From Saccharothrix sp. HUAS TT1 (GTDB lineage: Bacteria > Actinomycetota > Actinomycetes > Mycobacteriales > Pseudonocardiaceae), in contig NZ_CP160453.1 of NCBI RefSeq assembly GCF_040744945.1, positions 4,030,001 through 4,094,000 on the forward strand: DNA of 64,000 nucleotides. Direction: 5' to 3'. The notes below the pieces were generated by a model, which was not told where the DNA came from, ran no database searches, and saw nothing but the letters and a program-made list of their open reading frames with translations. Position numbers and translations under genes: made by a program. Shown piece by piece: positions 16,181-24,128 of this stretch. Each line of letters opens with the position of its first letter. Within the stretch, counting starts at the first letter, position 1.

Positions 16181-17087
16181 TCACCGCCCGTCGCCCCGCA
16201 CCCCGGGCGCGGTCGGCGCGAGCCGGGCCAACCGCTCCGGGTCGGACAGGATGTCGACGGCCGTGATCCGCCCGTCGGCGACGGTGAAGCCGATGATCGA
16301 GAACAGCGCGCCGTCCACCGCGTTGACCAGCCCGGCGGCCCCGTTGACCAGCGCGGGCCAGGTGGCCGCGGTGGTGGCCATCCGGTGGAACACGGCGAGC
16401 CGGCCGGCCACCGCCGCCGAGCCGCGCAGGACCCGCGGGCCGCCGGGCAGCAGCGCCCCGGCGTCGGCGCGGAGCGTGACGTCGGGGTCGAGGACGGCCG
16501 GCAGCGCCTCGAAGTCGCCACCGCGGGCGGCGGCGAGGAAGGCGTCCACGACCCGGCGCTGGGCGCCCAGGTCCGGGGCGGGACCGGGCGTCGCGGCCCG
16601 CACCTGCCCGCGGGCGCGGCTGGCGAGCTTCCTGGCCGCCGCCGGGGTGCGGTCCACGATCGGGGGCGATCTCCTCGAACGGCAGGCCGAACACGTCGTG
16701 CAGCACGAACGCGAGCCGTTCGGCCGGGTTCAGCGACTCCAGCACCACCAGCAGCGCCAGGCCGACGGAGTCGGCGAGCAGCGCCCGCGCCTCCGGGTCG
16801 GCGTCGTCCTCGTGGCCGACCACCGGGTCCGGCAGGCGGTCCTCCAGCGGGTCCTCGCGCCGCAGCCGCCGGGAGCGGAGCACGTCCAGGCACACCCGGC
16901 CGACGACCGTGGTCAGCCGGCCGCCGAGGTTGTCGATGTCGGCGGCCCCGGTCCGCGCGAGCCGCAGCCAGGTCTCCTGGACGGCGTCGTCGGCCTCGGT
17001 CGGCGAGCCGAGCACCCGGTAGGCGACCGCCCTGAGGTGCGTGCGGTGCTCCTCGAACCGCCGGGCCAGGAAGTCGTGCTCGTCCAT
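16181..17087 (-). pseudogene. ECF41-type RNA polymerase sigma factor, interrupted by a frameshift
   Basis: Residues 1-152 hold sigma region 2 (AVAYRVLGSPTEADDAVQET) and the start of region 4 (VFGLPFEEIAP). The frame then breaks at a run of five C on the coding strand (G5 at 16662-16666). Removing one base joins it to the downstream frame VDRTPAAARKLASRARGQV and a SnoaL-like C-terminal domain ending GVRGDGR, giving a normal 301-residue protein. The SnoaL extension and the divergent carboxymuconolactone decarboxylase-like gene are typical of ECF41. As written, the protein would lose most of region 4 and the regulatory domain. A sequencing error in the homopolymer is as likely as a true mutation. 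Confidence 0.82.
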
Positions 17088-17123
17088 GGTCGGTCGTCCT
17101 CTCGCGTGGGTGGTCGTGGGTCT

Positions 17124-17150
17124 GACGAGCGGGACGCCCGTGATGTGACC
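17124..17150 (-). promoter_or_regulatory. ECF41-type promoter reading toward the sigma gene
   Basis: On the minus strand GGTCACA is followed after exactly 16 bp by CGTC (plus-strand TGTGACC at 17144-17150 and GACG at 17124-17127). This fits the ECF41 autoregulated promoter I recall as TGTCACA-N16-CGTC, with one mismatch. Confidence 0.7.
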
Positions 17151-17161
17151 ACACGGGCCGC

Positions 17162-17188
17162 GGTCACATCCGCCGCGGCCCGTTCGTC
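17162..17188 (+). promoter_or_regulatory. ECF41-type promoter reading toward the decarboxylase-like gene
   Basis: GGTCACA (17162-17168), 16 bp, CGTC (17185-17188). This has the same sequence and spacing as the minus-strand copy 12 bp away, 36 bp before the ATG of the target gene. Confidence 0.7.
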
Positions 17189-17223
17189 AGAGCGGCGGAA
17201 CGACAACCACCGGAGGAGAACCC

Positions 17224-17730
17224 ATGAGCGCCACCACGACGACCGCGCGGGACACCACCCGGTCGCGGCTGCCCGACCCGACCGCCCTCGTCCCCGAGCT
17301 GGCCGAGGTCGGCGCGACCCTGTTCAAGGCGGTCGGGAACGGGTCGGTCCCGCGGACCACGATCGGCCTGGTGCAGCTGCGCGCCGGGCAGCTCGTCGGC
17401 AACACCTACCTGACCGTCCTGCACACCGGCAACCTGCGCGCGGCGGGGGAGTCCGAGGAGCGCGTCACCGCCGTGGCTTCGTGGCGCGACGCGCCCTGCT
17501 ACACCGAGGCCGAACGCGTCGCGCTGGCACTGGTGGAAGCCGTCCTCACGCCGAACGCGCACGGCGAACGCGTCCCGGACGAGCTGTACGCCTCGACGTC
17601 CCGGCACTACGACGACAAGGCGCTGACCACGCTCGCCCTGGTGATCGGGCAGGTGAACTTCTTCATCCCGCTCGCCCTGATCGGCAGGCCGCTCCCGGGC
17701 ATGTCGCCCGCGACCCAGTGGCGGAAGTGA
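17224..17730 (+). CDS. carboxymuconolactone decarboxylase/AhpD-like protein
   Basis: A 168-residue protein of the CMD fold. The core helical region is TIGLVQLRAGQLVGNTYLTV, with SWRDAPCYTEAERVALALVE after it. The AhpD CxxC redox pair is absent, as in many CMD-type members that accompany ECF41 sigma factors. It is the expected target gene of the divergent sigma factor, whose promoter signature lies directly upstream. GGAGGAGAA precedes the ATG. The enzymatic substrate is unknown. Immediately around the stop codon, a 15-bp stretch (GTGGCGGAAGTGACC) is tandemly repeated with a 17-bp period. Confidence 0.87.
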   Translation: MSATTTTARDTTRSRLPDPTALVPELAEVGATLFKAVGNGSVPRTTIGLVQLRAGQLVGNTYLTVLHTGNLRAAGESEERVTAVASWRDAPCYTEAERVALALVEAVLTPNAHGERVPDELYASTSRHYDDKALTTLALVIGQVNFFIPLALIGRPLPGMSPATQWRK

Positions 17731-17749
17731 CCCGGTGGCGGAAGTGACC
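17718..17749 (+). repeat. 15-bp tandem duplication spanning a stop codon
   Basis: GTGGCGGAAGTGACC occurs at 17718-17732 and 17735-17749. The first copy contains the stop codon of the CMD-like gene; the second is downstream and non-coding. It looks like a local duplication. Confidence 0.7.
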
Positions 17750-17765
17750 GCCGGCCGGCGGCGCC

Positions 17766-20700
17766 TCATCCCGAGGCGTCGGCCAGCAGCGCCTCCACCG
17801 CGTCGAGCAGGTCGTCCAGCCCGACGGGCTGGAGGAGGTAGTCACCGGCGCCGGCGGCGATCGCGCGCTGCCGGTCCGCCGGTGTCGCCACGGCGGACAG
17901 CACCACGACCGGCAGGCGGGCGAAGCGGGGGTCCGCGCGGATGGCCGAGGTCGTCGTCAGGCCGTCCACCTCCGGCATCGCCCGGCTGACGAGCACGAGG
18001 TCGGTGTCGGGGTGCTCGGCCAGCGCCTCGACGCCGGCCACGCCGCTGTCCGCGCAGACCACGTGCGCGCCGTGCAGCTCCAGCGCGCTGACCAGGGCGA
18101 AGGCGTTGCGCAGGTCGGAGTTGATCACCAGGATCGTGGCGCCGTCCAGGCGTCGCGCGCGGCGTGGGGCGGACGGCCGCGCCGGGCGTTCCGCGGTCCG
18201 GGCGGCGGCCGCGTCGGGGAGGGTGGACGGCACGACATCGGGCATGACGTCGGGCAGGTAGAGGGTGAACGTCGAACCGGCGCCCGGCGCGGACTCGACC
18301 GCGATGGCCCCGCCGATCGCCGCCGCCAGCTCCCGGCTGATCGCCAAGCCGACCCCGGCGCCGCCGTAGCGCCGGTTCGCCGCCCCCTCGACCTGCCGGA
18401 ACGCCGCGAAGATGGCGTCGACCTCCTCGGCGGGCACCCCGACGCCGGTGTCGGACACGGCGATCGCGAGAACGCGGCCCGCGCTCCGCAGCGCCTCGAC
18501 GTCCGGCAGGTCGCCGTCGGCCACGCCGAACCGGACCGCGACGCCACCCCGGTGGGTGAACTTGATCGCGTTCGACAGCAGGTTTCGCAGGATCTGCCAG
18601 AGCGCGGAGGAGTCCGTGACCACCGCGTCGGGAACGCCGTCGTCGATCGTCAGCGAGAAGTCCAGGCCCTTCTCCGCCGCCAGTGGCCCGATGAGCTCTT
18701 CCACGCGGGAGAGCACGTCGGCGAGGGGGATCTCGGACGCGGCCGGCGGCGGCCGGTGGCCGGACTCGATGCTCCCGATGTCCAGGAGGTCGTCCACCAG
18801 CTGGAGCACGTCCTGCCCGCAACTGAGGATCGTCCTGGCGTACTCGACCTCCTTCCCGGTGAACGTGCCGTCCCGGTTCCTCGCCAGCAGGTCGGCCAGG
18901 ACGATGAGCGAGTTGAGCGGCGTGCGGAACTCGTGGCTGAGGTTGGCGATGAACTGCGACCGGTACGCCGAGACCTCGGCGATCTGGCGCGCCTTGTCCT
19001 CCAGCTCCGCGTTGGTCCGGCGCAGCTCGGCGGTGAGCCGCCGGGACTCGGCCAGCAGGTCCTCGGTGCGCTGCCGCTCCCGCTCCAGCTCGCGGATGCG
19101 CCGCCGCACGGCGGTCCAGCTGCGGGAGATCAACCGCACGACCGCGCTCGGGATGTCGGCGGGTCGTTCGGCGAGCCACTGCCGGGCTTCCTCGACCTTC
19201 ACGTCGGACAGCACCTCGCCCTCCTCGGCGCGCTCCTCCATGACGGTGAGCCAGCGCTGGAACCGGGCGTCCTCGTCCACCCAGGACGCCAGCCGGGTCC
19301 ACTCCCGGATCAGCGCCTCGTGCGCGATCTCCGCCGTGCCCGGACCGTCCGAACCGAGCACGACGAGGCGGTTCGCCGGCCGGGCCAGCGCCTCCGCCAC
19401 CGCCCAGTCGTCACCGAGGTGCGCCCGCCGCACCACCGCGCGGGTCGCGCTCACCGCGCCGTCCCGGCTGCGCACCATGGCCAGCAGCGCCCGGCGGATC
19501 CGCGCCGGGTCCACCTCGGCGGACAGCGCGCCGTACACCCGCTCGGCGTGCCGGTTCAGCGCGCCGGCCACCCCGCCCAGCGCGTGGTAGCCGTCGAAGT
19601 CGAGCCTGCCGTCCCGCTGCACGGCCCACAGCTCGGTCAGCGTGAACTCCAGCAGCGGCAGCCCGCCTCGCCCCCGGCTCGCGTCCCGGGCGATGGTCCC
19701 GGCGAGGTCCGGCGCGTACCCCACGCCCCGCGCCGCCGCGGGCTCGGTGATCACCCGGGTCAGCGTGGGCACGTCCATCGGCGAGAGGTTCAGCTGGCGG
19801 CCCCGCAGCTTCCGGCCGATGCCGGGCAGGTCGAGCAGGGCGGGCAGGAAGTCGGCCCGCAGCGCGCACACCAACCGCACGTCCGACGACCCGCCGGAGG
19901 CGGCCGCGGCGGGCAGCACCCGGTCCAGGAACAGCGGGCCGTCCTCGGCGAGGTCGGCGGCCAACGCCTCCTCGAACTGGTCGGCGACCAGCGCGACCCG
20001 CCTGCCGGTCAGCACGGCCAGCCGGGTCGCGGTCTGCCACAGGCCGTCCCGGCGCACCCTGGCGGCGCGCTCGTCCAGCTCTTCGAGCGAGTGGCCGCCA
20101 CCGGGCCGCTCGACGTCCAGCAGGGCCCGGGCCAGGGCGTCGAAGGGCGTCGAGCCGGGGCGGAAGGACGCGACCGACCAGCCGTCGGCCCGCAGGGCGG
20201 GCAGCAACCCGGCCGCGACCAGCGACGACTTCCCGACGCCGGACGGGCCGACGACGACGGTCAGCGGCTGGTCGCGCACCATCCCGCGCAGCTCGACGAC
20301 CTCGTCCTCCCGCCCGACGAACAGGCCGGCGTCCGCGTCCGCCGCCGTGAACGCCTGCAGCCCCCGGTACGGGCAGGGCGCCGCCGCCCGCCCGGCCAGC
20401 ACGTCCGGCCAGGCGGCGGCGACCTCGGCGATCGGCACCGCGTACGCGTCACCGGCCCCGCCCGCGCGGCTCGCCGTGATCAGCAAGCCGACCACGGCGT
20501 CGCCCCACTCGTCCCGGACGACCGCCGGCGCGCCGCTGTAGCCGGGCTGCGCGCGCAGCGCCGACTCGCCGCGGACGTCGAGCTGGACCAGGCCACCGCC
20601 CACGGCGCCGCGCAACCGGCACGCGCTCCAGCCGCCGTTGAGGGTCCGGGGCGGGCTGCCGGGGTAGCCGAAGAAGTCGACTTCCAGGCCGTGCGGGCTC

Positions 20701-21068
20701 CGCGCGTCCACCAGCCGCGCCGGCGCGGCGCCCTCGGGCAGGGTGTCCCCGCCGACCAGCACGAGCCCGGCCACGTCGCGCCCGGCCCGACCGGCCTCGA
20801 TCGGCGGTTCCCAGGCGGCCACCCGGCAGTTGCGCAGCGGCGCGCCCTCGGCGTCGCCCAGCAGCGGGAAGTCCACCTGCACCCGTGCCGTCGAGTCCGG
20901 CGCGCCCCGCTCGCCCTCGTCCCGGCCCAGGGCGGCGTTGACGACGTGGGCGCAGGTCACGATGTGCCGTTCACCGACCACGAACCCGACCCCGACGGGC
21001 TCGTCGCCGCCGTGGCGCCGGATGCGCACGATGAACCCCTCGCGCCGGGCGACCACGGGTCGGGCCAC
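17766..21068 (-). CDS. trypsin-like protease / STAND NTPase / histidine kinase / degenerate receiver fusion
   Basis: A 1100-residue cytosolic fusion with no membrane segments. Residues 1-225: trypsin-like domain with H41 (VTCAHV), D98 (GRDVAGLVL) and S178 (GYSGAP). Residues 233-600: STAND NTPase with YRGLQAF, FVGRE, Walker A GPSGVGKS (274-281), Walker B VALVADQFEE (358-367) and the hallmark IAHEALIREW. Residues 650-705: coiled coil. Residues 700-770: HisKA with H712 (SHEFRTPLNS). Residues 820-940: HATPase with N-box LRNLLSNAIKF, DTGVG and GGAGVGL. Residues 975-1097: receiver in which the acidic pocket reads NSD, the acceptor Asp is S1028 (VLVSRAMPEVDG) and the conserved Lys is Q1080. GTG start with AGGAGG upstream. 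It suggests a protease-gated, NTP-dependent sensor kinase. The output partner is unknown. Confidence 0.9.
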   Translation of the reverse strand: MARPVVARREGFIVRIRRHGGDEPVGVGFVVGERHIVTCAHVVNAALGRDEGERGAPDSTARVQVDFPLLGDAEGAPLRNCRVAAWEPPIEAGRAGRDVAGLVLVGGDTLPEGAAPARLVDARSPHGLEVDFFGYPGSPPRTLNGGWSACRLRGAVGGGLVQLDVRGESALRAQPGYSGAPAVVRDEWGDAVVGLLITASRAGGAGDAYAVPIAEVAAAWPDVLAGRAAAPCPYRGLQAFTAADADAGLFVGREDEVVELRGMVRDQPLTVVVGPSGVGKSSLVAAGLLPALRADGWSVASFRPGSTPFDALARALLDVERPGGGHSLEELDERAARVRRDGLWQTATRLAVLTGRRVALVADQFEEALAADLAEDGPLFLDRVLPAAAASGGSSDVRLVCALRADFLPALLDLPGIGRKLRGRQLNLSPMDVPTLTRVITEPAAARGVGYAPDLAGTIARDASRGRGGLPLLEFTLTELWAVQRDGRLDFDGYHALGGVAGALNRHAERVYGALSAEVDPARIRRALLAMVRSRDGAVSATRAVVRRAHLGDDWAVAEALARPANRLVVLGSDGPGTAEIAHEALIREWTRLASWVDEDARFQRWLTVMEERAEEGEVLSDVKVEEARQWLAERPADIPSAVVRLISRSWTAVRRRIRELERERQRTEDLLAESRRLTAELRRTNAELEDKARQIAEVSAYRSQFIANLSHEFRTPLNSLIVLADLLARNRDGTFTGKEVEYARTILSCGQDVLQLVDDLLDIGSIESGHRPPPAASEIPLADVLSRVEELIGPLAAEKGLDFSLTIDDGVPDAVVTDSSALWQILRNLLSNAIKFTHRGGVAVRFGVADGDLPDVEALRSAGRVLAIAVSDTGVGVPAEEVDAIFAAFRQVEGAANRRYGGAGVGLAISRELAAAIGGAIAVESAPGAGSTFTLYLPDVMPDVVPSTLPDAAAARTAERPARPSAPRRARRLDGATILVINSDLRNAFALVSALELHGAHVVCADSGVAGVEALAEHPDTDLVLVSRAMPEVDGLTTTSAIRADPRFARLPVVVLSAVATPADRQRAIAAGAGDYLLQPVGLDDLLDAVEALLADASG

Positions 21069-21230
21069 AAGGAGCCTCCTGCGGGGTGTCGTCTACGGGA
21101 CGTGGGCGGCGGGCACCGGCTCTTGAGCGGTCCAAGGTAGCGAACCGGAGACGTGGACGGGGCGGGTCCGGCCGGCTCGTGACGACTGCCCGGGTGGCGG
21201 CGGACGCTTGGATTCGGGGTGAGCGGGTAC

Positions 21231-21623
21231 ATGCTCGACATGAGCACGGATGACCTGAACGCTTACGCCGAACCGCAGGCGACTGGGCTGCCGGACGCCG
21301 TCGAGACCGACCCGGCGGGCTTGAACAGCGCCGAGGACCTGGACGAGGACCGGATCAGGAAGGACCCGCTCGAATCCGGGATGGACCCGCCGGAGCAGTG
21401 GTCCGGCGTGACGAAGTACGGCATGACGCCGTGGGAGGAGTCCCACCCCCGGCCGCTGGCCGACCGGCTCGACGAGGAGCAGCCGGACGTCTCGGCGGAC
21501 GAGCCCGCAGGCGAGTCGATCAGCCAGGACGAGGGCGTGGTGAGCCTGGACGCCCTGTCCGAGGGCGAGGTGGAGGTCCACTCCGAGGCAGAGCGGCGCG
21601 GCCAGGCGGCCGACGACGCCTGA
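21231..21623 (+). CDS. acidic actinobacterial protein of unknown function (DUF5709-like)
   Basis: About 130 residues, strongly acidic and probably disordered. It contains EDRIRKDPLESGMDPPEQWS and RPLADRLDEEQPDV, which resemble the actinobacterial DUF5709 group (from memory). There is no signal peptide or membrane segment. The start is uncertain: GTG 21219, ATG 21231 and ATG 21243 are all in frame, and none has a clear ribosome site. It is divergent from the STAND-kinase gene. A perfect hairpin follows the stop, so the transcript probably ends there. Confidence 0.65.
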   Translation: MLDMSTDDLNAYAEPQATGLPDAVETDPAGLNSAEDLDEDRIRKDPLESGMDPPEQWSGVTKYGMTPWEESHPRPLADRLDEEQPDVSADEPAGESISQDEGVVSLDALSEGEVEVHSEAERRGQAADDA

Positions 21624-21640
21624 ACCCGCTCACGCCAACC

Positions 21641-21679
21641 CCGCGTCCGCCGTGCCCGGTCGGGTCACGGCGGACGCGG
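21641..21679 (+). terminator. terminator after the acidic protein gene
   Basis: The perfect 14-bp arms CCGCGTCCGCCGTG and CACGGCGGACGCGG enclose an 11-bp loop, 18 bp after the stop. Nothing else stands out in the 299-bp gap up to 21922. Confidence 0.8.
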
Positions 21680-21922
21680 TTCGGCATGAGCGGGCCGAAC
21701 CCGGCCGACTAGCCCGCCACTGTCCTGCGCGCTGCGGTCGAGAGGCAGTCCGGTCCTCTGTGGACGGGTTCCTCGGGCCGCGCCCGGGACTCGGCACATG
21801 ACCACGTGCTGCTGTTCGACGGTGTGTTCCCGCTGCGTCCGAGGGAACCGGTTCCACCACGCGCTTCCGCGTGCGGTCGAGTTCTGCCGGGTGCCGGGCC
21901 CGTCCGCTGACAGACTGGGCGG

Positions 21923-23104
21923 GTGGCACGGATGAGGCGGACGGCGTCCGCGCGCGACGACCTGTTGGCCGAGGCCGCCGAGCGGGCGGGTCGGGAGGCG
22001 CACGGCGTGCCCGCGGACGCCGTGCGGGAGTACCTGGCCGACCTGGACGGGATCAGCGCGACGGGTCGGCCGTTCGGGCCGGACCGGCTGCGGTTGCGGC
22101 ACGACGTCGGGGCGAGCGCCGCTGCCCGGGGTGTGTCCCTGCGCAGCCTCATCGACCTCCACCTGACCGCCACCCGGCTGGCCTGGCCGCTGCTGACCGG
22201 TGTCCGCGAGGCCGCCGACGCGGACGCCGTCCGGGCGGTGGGGGAGGTGGTCTTCAAGGCCGTCGACGCGGCGGTCGTGGCGGTCGCCGAGGGGTACGAG
22301 ACGGCGCAGCGCTGGTCGGTGCGCCAGGAGGAGTCGTTCCGCCGCGAGTTCGTGGACGACCTGCTCGACGGCCGCAACCTCGGTCAGCTGGCCGAACGGG
22401 CGGAGCGGTTCGGGGTGCGGCTCGCCGGCAGCAACGTGGTGGCGGCCGTGCGCGCACCGCAGCCGGTGGTGGACGGCGGCGACGTGGCCAGGGCCGTCGA
22501 CACGTCGCTGCACCTGCGGCTGGAGTCGCGCGACGTCCTGGTCACCACCAAGAACGGCCTGCTGGTCTGCGTGGCGCCCGACGCGCTGCCCGGCGTGCCC
22601 GACGAGTTCGCCCGCCAGGTGGCGGCGGCCCTCGGCGCGGACTCGTCCTGGCTGGTCGGCGTCGGCCGGACCCAGTCGGGGCCGGGCGGCGTCGTGCGGT
22701 CCTTCGAGCAGGCCAGGCACGCGCTGGACATCGCCGAGCGCTTGGGCCTGCCGGGACGCGTGCACCGCGCCGAGGAGCTGCTGGTGTACCAGGTGCTGCT
22801 GCGCGACAGCGCCGCGCTCGCCGACCTGGTCTCGGTCGTGCTGGAGCCGTTGACCGCCGCGCGGGGCGGGGCCGGGCCGCTGCTGGACACCCTGTCGGCC
22901 TACTTCGCCGCCGGGCAGGTGGCCGCGGCCTGCGCCCGCGAGCTGCGGGTGGGCGTTCGGACCGTCACCTACCGCCTGCAGCGGGTCAAGGAGCTGACCG
23001 GCTACTCGGTGGAGGACCCGTCGCAGGCGCTCTCGCTGCACGTCGCGGTGCTGGGCGCGAAGCTGTTCGGCTGGCCGGGCGCCGCGCCGCCACCGGTGCC
23101 GTAA
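21923..23104 (+). CDS. PucR-family transcriptional regulator
   Basis: A 393-residue regulator. The N-terminal helical domain (LRSLIDLHLTATRLAWPLL) is of the RsbR/PucR-associated type. A central GGDEF-like region follows, containing FEQARHALDIAERLGLPGRV and VYQVLLRD. The C-terminal PucR helix-turn-helix is VGVRTVTYRLQRVKELTGYS. It acts as a cytosolic DNA-binding protein, but the effector and targets are not evident, since neighbouring genes are unrelated and oppositely oriented. A terminator hairpin follows the stop within 5 bp, so it is a single-gene unit. Confidence 0.85.
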   Translation: MARMRRTASARDDLLAEAAERAGREAHGVPADAVREYLADLDGISATGRPFGPDRLRLRHDVGASAAARGVSLRSLIDLHLTATRLAWPLLTGVREAADADAVRAVGEVVFKAVDAAVVAVAEGYETAQRWSVRQEESFRREFVDDLLDGRNLGQLAERAERFGVRLAGSNVVAAVRAPQPVVDGGDVARAVDTSLHLRLESRDVLVTTKNGLLVCVAPDALPGVPDEFARQVAAALGADSSWLVGVGRTQSGPGGVVRSFEQARHALDIAERLGLPGRVHRAEELLVYQVLLRDSAALADLVSVVLEPLTAARGGAGPLLDTLSAYFAAGQVAAACARELRVGVRTVTYRLQRVKELTGYSVEDPSQALSLHVAVLGAKLFGWPGAAPPPVP

Positions 23105-23108
23105 AGCC

Positions 23109-23135
23109 CTTCCTTGCCGGGAACAGGCAAGGAAG
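23109..23135 (+). terminator. terminator after the PucR gene
   Basis: CTTCCTTGCC (23109-23118) and GGCAAGGAAG (23126-23135) form a perfect 10-bp stem with a 7-bp loop, 4 bp after the stop codon. Confidence 0.8.
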
Positions 23136-23248
23136 CATCGAGTGATCCGGCCGGGTTCGGTCATTGTCTCCTGAGTGTGGTCACGGGACTATTGATGCAG
23201 CTCAGAGACGTGACGGTCTGCTGTGACCCGGCCGGGAGGCGGTGCGCC

Positions 23249-23443
23249 GTGGACGCGTGGCTGGTGTGGTTGCTGCTCGCCTTGTTGCTCGGTGCGGTAG
23301 AGGTCTTCACGCTCACGACCGCGCTCGGCGTCTCCCACGCCTTCACCGAGGCGCTGCCGGAGGTCCCGGCCGCCGAGCGCCCCGCGACGGCCGGCGCCGA
23401 CACCGGCGGCCTGGTCGAGGACCGGCGGGCCGCGCACGTCTGA
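23249..23443 (+). pseudogene. possible remnant of an NfeD-like membrane protein gene
   Basis: GTG 23249 is preceded by GGGAGG and opens a 64-residue frame. Its first 27 residues (DAWLVWLLLALLLGAVEVFT) match the start of actinobacterial NfeD-like membrane proteins, which normally continue with three more helices and an OB-fold domain. Here the sequence turns hydrophilic (EALPEVPAAERPATAGAD) and stops. It could be a genuine one-helix membrane protein or the truncated 5' end of an nfeD gene. The family resemblance is from memory and rests on one helix. Confidence 0.45.
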
Positions 23444-23486
23444 AGCCATCCCGAAGGGCGGTTCCCCGACCAGGGGGGCCGGGCGC

Positions 23487-23525
23487 AGCACCGGGGCACT
23501 GCCGACGAGGGCGTGTCCCGGTGCT
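23487..23525. terminator. convergent hairpin between the NfeD-like remnant and the TetR gene
   Basis: AGCACCGGG (23487-23495) and CCCGGTGCT (23517-23525) are perfect 9-bp arms with a 21-bp loop, 6 bp beyond the TetR stop. It is a moderate candidate because the loop is long. Confidence 0.45.
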
Positions 23526-23531
23526 CTTGCT

Positions 23532-24128
23532 TCAGGACCCGTCGACCAGGGCCGCGAACGCCTCGTCCACCAGGGCGCGGAGGTCGTCCGCGCCGTCGCC
23601 GTCGACCCAGGCGGTCAGCGCGGTGGTGATCGCCGCGGTGGCCGCCGCCGCCACGACCCGCAGCCGCAGGTCGACCGGCCGCCCCCCGCGGGCGGCCAGC
23701 GCCTCGGCCAGCAGGCCGGCGGTCGCGGCGGTGTTGCGCCACTGCCGGGCTTGCAGGGCGGGCGTGGTGACGATCAGCCGGGTGCGCGTGTAGAGGGCGT
23801 CGCGGTCAACGCCGAGCACCGCGTCCAGGCCGGTGCGCAGGGCGGCTCGCAGGGCCGTCAGCGGGGGCTCGTCCGCCGGTCGGCCGCGGACCAGCTCGGC
23901 GATGAGCGGGTCGTAGCCGTCGTCCTCGACCACGGCCTCCTTGGTGGGGAAGTAGCGGAAGAACGTCATGTGCGACACGCCCGCGGCGGCGGCGACCTGC
24001 TCGACGGTGGTCCGGTCGTAGCCCTGGTCGAGGAACAGCCGCAGCGCGTGCTCCTGGATGGCCCGGCGGGTGCGCGCCTTGCGCTGCTCGCGCAGCCCGC
24101 CCGCGGGTGTGTTCGGCCCGGTGGTCAC
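23532..24128 (-). CDS. TetR-family repressor
   Basis: A 198-residue regulator. The N-terminal helix-turn-helix is TTVEQVAAAAGVSHMTFFRY followed by FPTKEAVV; the C-terminal helical domain would bind the ligand. GTG 24128 overlaps the stop of the FAD monooxygenase gene by 4 bp, so both come from one leftward transcript and the repressor is made with the enzyme. This arrangement, and an imperfect palindrome upstream of the monooxygenase (25531-25558), point to autoregulation of the pair by an aromatic or drug-like ligand. Confidence 0.9.
   Translation of the reverse strand: MTTGPNTPAGGLREQRKARTRRAIQEHALRLFLDQGYDRTTVEQVAAAAGVSHMTFFRYFPTKEAVVEDDGYDPLIAELVRGRPADEPPLTALRAALRTGLDAVLGVDRDALYTRTRLIVTTPALQARQWRNTAATAGLLAEALAARGGRPVDLRLRVVAAAATAAITTALTAWVDGDGADDLRALVDEAFAALVDGS

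Noticed and set aside
16190..17087. Programmed frameshifting in the sigma gene
   Set aside because: The run is only five bases, and I see no stimulatory hairpin or known precedent in ECF41; error or mutation is simpler.
18012..21140. A 1042-codon open frame opposite the STAND-kinase gene
   Set aside because: Its translation is repetitive Arg/Pro/Gly/Val with no domain; the minus-strand product has five recognisable domains.
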